Source of the DNA: Candidatus Helarchaeota archaeon
GTDB taxonomy: Archaea > Asgardarchaeota > Lokiarchaeia > Helarchaeales > HEL-GB-A
Length of the DNA: 8,146 nucleotides
Direction of reading: 5' to 3'
Assembly (NCBI GenBank): GCA_016840125.1
Contig: JAEOSY010000535.1
Span: 1-8,146, forward strand
Every line of letters begins with the position of its first letter. Positions within the stretch are counted from its first letter, which is position 1. This document shows positions 1 to 5,428 of this stretch, in pieces. A model generated the notes under the pieces. It saw only the letters and a list, made by a program, of their open reading frames with translations, ran no database searches and was not told the DNA's origin. The position numbers were made by a program, and so were the translations under genes.

Positions 1-121
1 ATCCACGAGACGGACACCTGCACGGTGAATTCCCGCGCTTGGCAAAAATTTCTAAAATATGGACCCGTTCAGCAGGGGAAAAGATATAGAAAAGTGGTAC
101 GTCTTTCCAGCGTTGCTCCAT
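1..121 (-). CDS. Unrecognised protein, N-terminal 40 residues (runs off left edge)
   Basis: The reading frame starts at an ATG (complement of 119-121) and stays open to the window edge. The visible protein begins MEQRWKDVPLFYIF and later reads LEIFAKRGNSPCRCP, with two cysteines as CRC. The start is well supported: AGGAGG on the minus strand (complement of 129-134) lies 7 bases upstream. The stop codon of the small membrane protein gene upstream is only two bases before this ATG, so the two genes are probably co-transcribed and translationally coupled. I do not recognise the family from 40 residues. The aromatic and hydrophobic opening followed by a cysteine pair could suit a small regulatory or zinc-binding domain, but that is a guess. 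Confidence 0.6.
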   Translation of the reverse strand, partial: MEQRWKDVPLFYIFSPAERVHILEIFAKRGNSPCRCPSRG

Positions 122-123
122 AG

Positions 124-255
124 TCAATCCTCCTTCCGCTTTGTTTTTAGATAAACCACGAGAATAATGATCAGTAATAATGTGCCGAGCAATAGCTCAA
201 AACAGATTACTTCAAGGGGAGGTGGCTCAGCTAGGGGACTAGGAAAGATGGGAAT
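124..255 (-). CDS. Small single-pass membrane protein, 43 residues, likely ATT start
   Basis: The frame encodes a proline-rich start (IPIFPSPLAEPPP), then a hydrophobic stretch at about residues 15-35 that includes LLLGTLLLIIILVV, then a basic tail YLKTKRKED. This is a typical single transmembrane helix; by the positive-inside rule the C-terminus would be cytoplasmic. No ATG, GTG or TTG lies at the front of the frame: an in-frame TGA is just upstream and the first usable codons are ATC (256-258) and ATT (253-255). A ribosome binding site, GAGGTGAT (complement of 261-268), is well placed for either, so an unusual ATT or ATC start is proposed. The stop codon is two bases before the next ATG, and that gene's AGGAGG lies inside the last codons here. 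The function is unknown; the linkage suggests it works with the protein encoded at 1-121. Confidence 0.5.
   Translation of the reverse strand: MPIFPSPLAEPPPLEVICFELLLGTLLLIIILVVYLKTKRKED
129..134 (-). promoter_or_regulatory. Ribosome binding site AGGAGG for the edge gene
   Basis: A perfect AGGAGG on the minus strand, 7 bases before the ATG at 121. It overlaps the final codons of the upstream small membrane protein gene, which supports coupling of the two genes and fixes the start of the partial gene. Confidence 0.75.
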
Positions 256-298
256 GATAAATCACCTCGTTGAATCTTTGATTCTTATTTTATAATAA

Positions 299-436
299 TT
301 AGGTAAATAACCCCGAGAAGAAGGCAGCTGAAGGGCTAACCAGTGGGGTACGTGGGTATTCGAAAAATGCCATTTTGCGCCCGACAAAATTTTGCGCGTT
401 AGTATATAAAGCTATATGACTTGGCGTGAACACCAT
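299..436 (-). CDS. Doubtful small ORF, 45 residues
   Basis: An ATG-started frame of 45 codons (open for 16 more codons upstream) lies on the same strand as the two small genes to its left. The product begins MVFTPSHIALYTNAQNF and contains MAFFEYPRTPL. Nothing resembling a strong ribosome binding site precedes the ATG, and a TATA-like element falls inside the frame, so it may be a chance open frame or a remnant. It lies 43 bases upstream of the small membrane protein gene. No family is recognised. It is recorded because it is the only candidate coding content in the 256-526 stretch; the remainder (437-526) shows no convincing feature. Confidence 0.2.
   Translation of the reverse strand: MVFTPSHIALYTNAQNFVGRKMAFFEYPRTPLVSPSAAFFSGLFT
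403..410. promoter_or_regulatory. TATA-box-like element with nearby GCGCAAAAT repeat pair
   Basis: On the minus strand this reads TTTATATA, a good archaeal box A, which would start a leftward transcript near 380 toward the small membrane protein gene. Just downstream in that direction are two copies of GCGCAAAAT (complements of 389-397 and 372-380), spaced 17 bases apart, which could be an operator. A second, weaker AT-rich box on the minus strand lies at about 286-295. Orientation is inferred, not proven. Confidence 0.3.
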
Positions 437-526
437 CAAACGAACCTGATCGATCTGTAGATGAATGGTATTTTCAAACCAGTATTAGAAATTTTAAAGC
501 ATGATTAAATACATTTAAACGGTTGC

Positions 527-3499
527 TCACATCTTATTCTTAACTCTGTCTTTACACCTTCTGAGTTCTTTTACACTAGGGTGATCAAAGATCCATAACC
601 GGTAAAATACTTCAAGTCCGACTTGATACCAATTTAAGGCCCGTTTATATTTGCGTTGCGCCTCGGATATTCTTCCAAGATTGAGGAAAATTTCCCCCTT
701 GACCGGAATATCACCCATCTTCTCTACTAGTTGATAAGCTCGCTCCGACCAATTTTTTGCATAGGGAATGTTTCCTAGATAATAGAAAGCCAGACCGATG
801 TTATTCGCGTAAGTTGCCATATTTAGACGCATTCCTAAGTGACTTGCTATTTTAAACGCCTTTTTTAAATCATCTAGCGCACCCTTTCGCCGGTGGTCCT
901 TATCTGCTTGGCTTTTCTTTTTGGCAGCTCTGGCAAGGCCAAGCATCCCTAGATTATTTTGGAAGGTCATCTGACTGACCAAACTATTTAACTCCTTAGC
1001 GATTTTAAGCCCTTCGTGATAATGTATATCGGCTTTGGCATGGTCTCCCTGAAAATGATATACAGATCCAATGTTATTTAAAGTGAGCATAAGCCCATGT
1101 AGGTCCCCCGTTCTCTCAAAAATCGCACGCACCTCTTCATAAGTTTCCAAACCATTAAATTCCCCAGTTTTCTTACCCTGAGTTGTCGCAATAGAGATCA
1201 AACAATAGGCTTGAGATGATTCATCACCTAACTTTTTGTAGAGCTTCAATGCCTTTTGCATGTGCTTCAATGCTTTCTTATATTTAGCTAACCCCGAATA
1301 TGTATTGCCTAAATTGTAAAGCACCCCTGCTTTTTCATCCTGTAATTTTAATTTATTATAGAGCTTGAAAGCTCGCTGTCCATGCTGGAGAGCTTCTTTG
1401 AAATCTCCTAACGTGCTTAAAATGCTTGATAAATAACCTAATGCTTGGGCTTCTCGCTCATCATTTCCAACTCGACGGGCAGTCTCAAGATATCTCTTAG
1501 CAGCCCTTAAAGCGGACTTATAATTACCGGTTTGAAGAAATAAGCTCGTAGTAAAGTGGTCTCCGAAGACTTGTTTAATTTCACCAAATTTGCTTTTGAG
1601 CCATTCCAAGGGGGATATATTATATTCCTTTTGAGCCTCAATAGTATTTGAATCCATGATTCCCGCAATGAGGTTGGTCGTATCTACATCAATCCGATAC
1701 ATTCTAGACATTAGGCGTTTGCTCCTGATGTCATTTAGAATAAGGTTCGTCTTATCCCCTTCAAAAGCATCGGATTCTTTATCCTCTTCGATGATTTGGA
1801 CTTTTTGATCGGCATTGGGTTGATGATGAATCCAAATAACCGTTTGTAAATTTGATAGTGCTTTCAAGGCAGGGACAATATCAAAATCATCACTCCCAGA
1901 ATATCCCATGACTACGAGTGTTCGATTTTTGATTATATTTTCGAAGAATGGTTGTTTGTACGATTCAATTTGGAATAGACTCATCCCTTCTTTATTAGCC
2001 GCAAACGCTTGAATAGTGGTGACCAAGGAGGCGCGCGTGTCTTCCCCTGTAATAATGTTTTTAGTCGAACCATGGAGTTTATACACCATCTTCTTCCCCT
2101 GATGAAATAACTCTACTGGATTTTCATACCGTTTAAAGTCAGCTTCAGTAATTACTGGTACAATCGCGTCCCGAGATACACCACTCACTAAGAGGGCATG
2201 TTCAATCAAAAAATCGAAATTCGTTGTTATGACAAAATGCCCCTCCTTAATCATTTTTGCCAAGAACATGTGTTGCAGATTAGGGGTTTCACCATCGCCA
2301 TAAAAATCAATTACACTCAAATCAGGATCCAACGTTTGAAATATCCCCATCACTCCTTCAAATCGTAGAGATTTGAGTTTCAAAAGCTCGTCCACTTCAC
2401 TTTCGTTGCCTGTGAATCGAATCAATGCTTCGATCATGGTCCTTCCATCCGGCAGGCATGATGGCGGGTTCGTAGAGCAACCTGCCCCTATCAGAAAAGT
2501 TTTGGGTGAAGGTCCCCTAAAAAACTTGTTCAGGTCGAAATCTCTTCCTAACAAACAAAATTCGACAGCTTTTCTCGTTGCCTCCATGGGTTCCCTGCCT
2601 CTTTTCACAACTGCCGGATCCACAAATTCATTCAATTTTCCGTCAGCCAAAAATTCCCTCTGACTTTCTATAATGGGATTGCCCTCGAGAATTAAATTTA
2701 ATAAGTTGAGTAAAAGCGAAAGTCCCTTAATCTCCCTGATTAAATTATTTTTAAGATTTAATCTCCTTAAGTTGAAGAGCGTATCCAGTCCCATAATTTC
2801 CGTGATCTGATTTTCCGCCAGATTTAATTCGCGCAGCTTGGAGAGTGATTCCAACCCCTTGATCCCTGTGATTCGATTCCCCGCCAGAACTAGAGTCTCT
2901 AAGTTGGGAAGCGCGTCCAGCCCCTTGATTTCCGTGATTTGATTGTTAGATAGTTTTAATTCTTCTAAGTTGGGGAGCGTGTCCAGCCCCTTGATCTCCG
3001 TGATTAGATTGTTGGAAAGTTCTAATTTGGTTAGGGTGGGGAGGTCATCCAGCCCCTTGATCTCCGTGATTCGATTGTCAGAAAGCTTTAATATATTTAG
3101 GTTGGGGAGCGTGTCCAGCCCCTTGATCTCCGCGATTCGATTGTTGGAAAGCTCTAAAAAAGACAGTTCAGAGAGTGCGTTCAACCCCTTGATCTCCGTG
3201 ATCTGATTCTTCGTGAGGGATAAAATCCGTAGATTGGGGGGAAATCCTTCAATTTCCGTGATTTGATTGCTTGACAGGACTAACTCGAGTAGGTTGGAAA
3301 GAAAATCCAACCCTTCGATCTTTGTGATTTGGTTCTCTGACAGGTCTAAACTTTGGAGTTCGGATAATTCCCTTAATCCCTTTATTTCTGAAATGCTCTC
3401 GATTTTCAATCCACTTAAATCTAAAAAAATCCAGTCATTCCAGTATTCCTTGAACACTTTTATCTTCTTTCCATGGACTTCAACAAACAGGTCTTTCAT
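527..3499 (-). CDS. LRR-SIR2-TPR protein, putative NLR-like defence NADase (990 residues)
   Basis: Three modules are visible. Residues 24-278 carry about eleven 22-residue leucine-rich repeats of SDS22-like type (pattern LxxLxLSxNxITEIKGLD). Residues 333-612 form a SIR2-like domain: GAGCS (338-342) for NAD binding, TTNFD (425-429) with the expected Asn427 and Asp429, KLHGS (474-478) with the candidate catalytic His476, and GYSGSDD (532-538). Residues 650-965 form several tetratricopeptide repeats (for example YNLGNTYSGLAKYKKALKHM). In known bacterial defence proteins such SIR2 domains destroy NAD+ after phage sensing; the same role is inferred here, with LRR and TPR regions as sensing or assembly surfaces. 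No Walker A P-loop NTPase was found, unlike STAND/NLR proteins. There is no signal peptide or membrane span, so it is probably cytoplasmic. GAGGAG lies 9 bases before the ATG. The protein appears intact. Confidence 0.85.
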   Translation of the reverse strand: MKDLFVEVHGKKIKVFKEYWNDWIFLDLSGLKIESISEIKGLRELSELQSLDLSENQITKIEGLDFLSNLLELVLSSNQITEIEGFPPNLRILSLTKNQITEIKGLNALSELSFLELSNNRIAEIKGLDTLPNLNILKLSDNRITEIKGLDDLPTLTKLELSNNLITEIKGLDTLPNLEELKLSNNQITEIKGLDALPNLETLVLAGNRITGIKGLESLSKLRELNLAENQITEIMGLDTLFNLRRLNLKNNLIREIKGLSLLLNLLNLILEGNPIIESQREFLADGKLNEFVDPAVVKRGREPMEATRKAVEFCLLGRDFDLNKFFRGPSPKTFLIGAGCSTNPPSCLPDGRTMIEALIRFTGNESEVDELLKLKSLRFEGVMGIFQTLDPDLSVIDFYGDGETPNLQHMFLAKMIKEGHFVITTNFDFLIEHALLVSGVSRDAIVPVITEADFKRYENPVELFHQGKKMVYKLHGSTKNIITGEDTRASLVTTIQAFAANKEGMSLFQIESYKQPFFENIIKNRTLVVMGYSGSDDFDIVPALKALSNLQTVIWIHHQPNADQKVQIIEEDKESDAFEGDKTNLILNDIRSKRLMSRMYRIDVDTTNLIAGIMDSNTIEAQKEYNISPLEWLKSKFGEIKQVFGDHFTTSLFLQTGNYKSALRAAKRYLETARRVGNDEREAQALGYLSSILSTLGDFKEALQHGQRAFKLYNKLKLQDEKAGVLYNLGNTYSGLAKYKKALKHMQKALKLYKKLGDESSQAYCLISIATTQGKKTGEFNGLETYEEVRAIFERTGDLHGLMLTLNNIGSVYHFQGDHAKADIHYHEGLKIAKELNSLVSQMTFQNNLGMLGLARAAKKKSQADKDHRRKGALDDLKKAFKIASHLGMRLNMATYANNIGLAFYYLGNIPYAKNWSERAYQLVEKMGDIPVKGEIFLNLGRISEAQRKYKRALNWYQVGLEVFYRLWIFDHPSVKELRRCKDRVKNKM
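2666..3376 (-). repeat. Tandem 66-bp repeats coding the LRR array
   Basis: The LRR part of the gene repeats at DNA level with an exact 66-bp period: the plus-strand string CCCCTTGAT begins at 2855, 2921, 2987, 3053, 3119 and 3185. Outer repeats (residues 42-100 and 216-278) are more diverged, and one near residues 86-106 is two residues shorter. Near-identity of the central units suggests recent duplication or gene conversion among repeats. Confidence 0.85.
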
Positions 3500-3508
3500 G
3501 GAACTCAG

Positions 3509-3514
3509 CTCCTC
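3509..3514 (-). promoter_or_regulatory. Ribosome binding site GAGGAG of the LRR-SIR2-TPR gene
   Basis: GAGGAG on the minus strand lies 9 bases upstream of the ATG at 3499 and supports that start over later in-frame methionines. Confidence 0.6.
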
Positions 3515-3581
3515 AGGTTTTTTCTTTTTTATTTTACAGGGCTTTTGTTGAAATTGTCATTTTTTTATTACGGTTATTGCC

Positions 3582-3589
3582 TTTTAAAA
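3582..3589. promoter_or_regulatory. Symmetrical TATA-like box TTTTAAAA, possible divergent promoter
   Basis: The palindrome TTTTAAAA sits between the leftward LRR-SIR2-TPR gene and the rightward hypothetical gene. Used leftward, it predicts a transcript start near 3560 and a leader of about 60 bases that carries the GAGGAG site. Used rightward, it predicts a start near 3611. Archaeal TATA boxes get their direction from the flanking BRE, which is not clear on either side here. Confidence 0.3.
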
Positions 3590-3597
3590 CATTTCAT

Positions 3598-3694
3598 GTG
3601 CTTAGCCACAAAAAAAGAAGATTATTTTATGAGGGTCTTGAGTTTCCGGAGGGGTCTCCTGATCAGGAATTGAAAGTAAAAGTTTTTTTTTCCC
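3598..3694 (+). pseudogene. Probable 5' part of the 3695-4084 gene, out of frame at a T9 tract
   Basis: The frame through 3598-3694 reads protein-like: after LSHKKRRLFYEG come LEFPEGSPDQELKVKVFF. It then meets a run of nine T (3683-3691). If one T is removed, it joins the next frame exactly (VKVFF-PLKIAYRIALV), giving one continuous protein of at least 160 residues. GTG at 3598 is a possible start, but no ribosome binding site is visible. The break may be a real inactivating frameshift, an assembly error in the homopolymer, or slippage during expression; the sequence cannot separate these. The perfect 12-bp palindrome TCCTGATCAGGA (3657-3668) also lies here. Confidence 0.4.
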
Positions 3695-4084
3695 TTGAAA
3701 ATTGCATATCGAATTGCACTAGTTAGAGCGGTGGTCGAAAAACGGATCACGGAGGCAGACTTCTACCCCATTGAGGGGCGCCACCACCGCGAAGTTCACC
3801 TCATGAAGGGGAAGTCAGTTCGGAAACTGGAGCGAATCATGAGGGAGGCCAACCACAAAATTGTCTACCCCGTTCTTGGTGGGTTCGAGGAGGATACTCG
3901 CGAGGGGGTTCCGCTGTGGGAAGCGTTCGAGCAATCCGTGAAACAGCTCACCCACGATTTAAAACATAGCGATGAATTGCAATCGACCTTTATCTATGCC
4001 CCGAGTAAGGAAGATTACCAATTTGTGGCAGGGATTCTACAGGATTACAACGTACCTCTTACGAGCACCCCTCAAATCCTTTAA
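3695..4084 (+). CDS. Hypothetical protein, 129 residues, probably 5'-frameshifted
   Basis: This frame runs from a TTG to a TAA at 4082-4084. It has no ATG near the front and no ribosome binding site; only a T9-CCC tract precedes the TTG. That makes the TTG a poor start and favours a missing 5' part in another frame (see 3598-3694). The coding sequence is richer in G and C than both flanks and looks genuinely coding. The protein is charged and soluble, with no membrane span: a basic N-terminal half (GRHHREVHLMKGKSVRKLE), a middle segment YPVLGGFEEDTREGVPLWEAF, and an end FIYAPSKEDYQFVAGILQDY that suggests an alpha/beta fold. I do not recognise the family. It lies between the SIR2 gene and the cas-like operon, 279 bases before the latter, so it probably has its own transcript. 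Confidence 0.45.
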   Translation: MKIAYRIALVRAVVEKRITEADFYPIEGRHHREVHLMKGKSVRKLERIMREANHKIVYPVLGGFEEDTREGVPLWEAFEQSVKQLTHDLKHSDELQSTFIYAPSKEDYQFVAGILQDYNVPLTSTPQIL

Positions 4085-4273
4085 ATGAAGACATTCCAAG
4101 TTATATCTCCTTTCCAAATTAAGGATTGTTTTTAATTAAAGAACTTTTTATAATTCAATCAGGGAAGTCTGCTTTTCTTTGACAAAAAATTCTAGTTTTT
4201 TACCAAAAAAACTCCTCTAATTAAAGGATATTTAATAATAAGTTTTGGAATCAATTTGAAAAAAACCCTAAAA

Positions 4274-4293
4274 CGCAGGAGACGGGACCTGCG
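4274..4293 (+). other. GC-rich hairpin in AT-rich spacer upstream of cas7-like gene
   Basis: CGCAGG (4274-4279) and CCTGCG (4288-4293) pair perfectly around an 8-base loop. The surrounding spacer (4085-4360) is very AT-rich, so the stem stands out. It is followed by GAATGAAA, which loosely recalls the 3' tag of many CRISPR repeats (ATTGAAA-type), but only one copy exists here. It could be a transcription or RNA stability element for the gene ending at 4084, or a solitary repeat-like element. Nothing else codes convincingly in 4085-4360. Confidence 0.4.
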
Positions 4294-4304
4294 AATGAAA
4301 TAAA

Positions 4305-4333
4305 ATAAATGTAAGGTTAAAAAAATGTTAAGT
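4305..4333 (+). repeat. 29-bp direct repeat, copy 1 (upstream of the cas-like operon)
   Basis: This matches 6998-7026 at 27 of 29 positions. The core begins ATAAATGTAAG and continues through a run of seven A into TGTTA. This copy ends at the first base of the TATA box for the cas7-like gene and so covers the region where BRE or a regulator would bind. The other copy lies just after the operon. Confidence 0.6.
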
Positions 4334-4340
4334 TTAAATA
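4333..4340 (+). promoter_or_regulatory. TATA box of the cas-like operon; leaderless start predicted
   Basis: TTTAAATA, preceded by the purine-rich TTAAG as a possible BRE. Archaeal transcription starts about 26 bases downstream of the box centre, near 4362, almost on top of the GTG at 4361 and the ATG at 4364. A leaderless mRNA is therefore predicted, consistent with no Shine-Dalgarno sequence before these codons. Confidence 0.6.
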
Positions 4341-4363
4341 ATATTTTAGGATAATATGTAGTG

Positions 4364-5428
4364 ATGGATATGTCAGTAGATATTAATGAAAATTCTTCTG
4401 GATCAAAGGAAGAAATGCGCAAAAATGCGTCTGATGAGAGTAAAATGCGCAAAATCGAGAAATGCGCAAATCCCGTTGAAATCACTTTTTTTTGTGAGCT
4501 TGAAGGATATGATATTAAAACATTGAATATGGCGACCGGAAAGGGGTCTTACATGTTGAAAGTCGGGGAAAGGATAGTGCCAGTCACGTATACCTCTAAA
4601 CGGAAAGAAGTAACTAAAAATGTTATTTTATCAGTTTACAAGTTCAAAAGTTTTCGGGGATTTTTACGAAGGGCTGCGGAAGTTCGCCTTCTCAAGCTGA
4701 AGGCTGCAGGAAACGTAATAAGGGGACCGTGCACTCCAAATACCAATTATCCGCATCAGGAGATCTTGGATGCTCATATAGAAATGGGGTATCATCTACA
4801 AGGTTCATGTACCCCTAAGTGTCTGGTACGCCGAATTTATGGGAGTATGGATTTCCCTGCGTCGGTTAAGGTTATCCCGCCATATATTGCGAAACCTTCC
4901 GGGGAGAATATCCCTACGCCAGTCAATGAGTATTTAGAAAAGGAAATAGGTAACATCTTTGGGCTGAACTGCGTCACATACCATAATGGAAAATCTACCC
5001 TCAAAGTGGAAATCTTCAATATTATCAACCGCAAGACAGGGACGGCAGTCAATAACTTCATGAAGCATACGGCGAGTGGTGTCTTTCCGTTTAAGGTGGT
5101 CTTCACATTAAATTCAGGGAATGTGCAGGAGTCGCTTGAGAATGTTGGTTTCTTCATTGATACGCTTTTTGAAGTGAATGGAGGGTGTGTGCAACTTGGG
5201 GCGGATAAGAACAATGGCTCGGGACAGGTGAAGATCGCAGTTACCGCGGCAAGGATCAATCAAAAGATCCCTGAAGTAGAAAAGTTTATCAAGACCGAGG
5301 AAATTAATACCCGTCAAATCGACTTTGGCGGAATCAAACTCCAAAATACCACAACGGAGTACATCCTCGACCCCTCGTTTGCAACCCATGTCTTAGAGGT
5401 TTTCACGACCACATTGAGGCGTGAATAA
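4364..5428 (+). CDS. Cas7-family RAMP protein (Csc2/Csf2-like), CRISPR effector backbone subunit
   Basis: The protein (354 residues from the ATG; GTG 4361 and ATG 4370 are alternatives) reads like a Cas7 backbone subunit. In numbering from GTG 4361, residues 1-37 are a polar, probably disordered extension. Residues 97-111 (SFRGFLRRAAEVRLL) match the arginine-rich helix after the first strand seen in Csf2/Csc2-type Cas7. Cysteines at 124, 150 and 154 (CTPN, then CTPKC) could bind zinc, in the place where other Cas7 proteins have a CPxC finger. GVFPFKVVFTL (240-250) and LGADKNNGSGQV (279-290) resemble the late RAMP strand and its glycine-rich loop. Known Cas7 proteins polymerise along guide RNA; that role is inferred. 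The TAA shares its last A with the ATG of the next gene (TAATG), so the two are coupled. A distinct Cas7 lineage, such as an HRAMP-like one, is equally possible. Confidence 0.6.
   Translation: MDMSVDINENSSGSKEEMRKNASDESKMRKIEKCANPVEITFFCELEGYDIKTLNMATGKGSYMLKVGERIVPVTYTSKRKEVTKNVILSVYKFKSFRGFLRRAAEVRLLKLKAAGNVIRGPCTPNTNYPHQEILDAHIEMGYHLQGSCTPKCLVRRIYGSMDFPASVKVIPPYIAKPSGENIPTPVNEYLEKEIGNIFGLNCVTYHNGKSTLKVEIFNIINRKTGTAVNNFMKHTASGVFPFKVVFTLNSGNVQESLENVGFFIDTLFEVNGGCVQLGADKNNGSGQVKIAVTAARINQKIPEVEKFIKTEEINTRQIDFGGIKLQNTTTEYILDPSFATHVLEVFTTTLRRE

Noticed and set aside
2373..3206. Plus-strand frames opposite the LRR and SIR2 region
   Set aside because: Their repetitiveness mirrors the 66-bp LRR period on the other strand; no independent signal.
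3473..3673. Plus-strand 66-residue frame ending at 3673
   Set aside because: It starts inside the LRR-SIR2-TPR gene on the opposite strand, is T-rich, and lacks a ribosome binding site; another frame in the same stretch looks more like protein.
4192..4485. Minus-strand 97-residue hydrophobic frame opposite the start of the cas7-like gene
   Set aside because: It lies in AT-rich spacer and antisense to a gene with clear motifs, and has no ribosome binding site; the hydrophobic look follows from AT-rich sequence.
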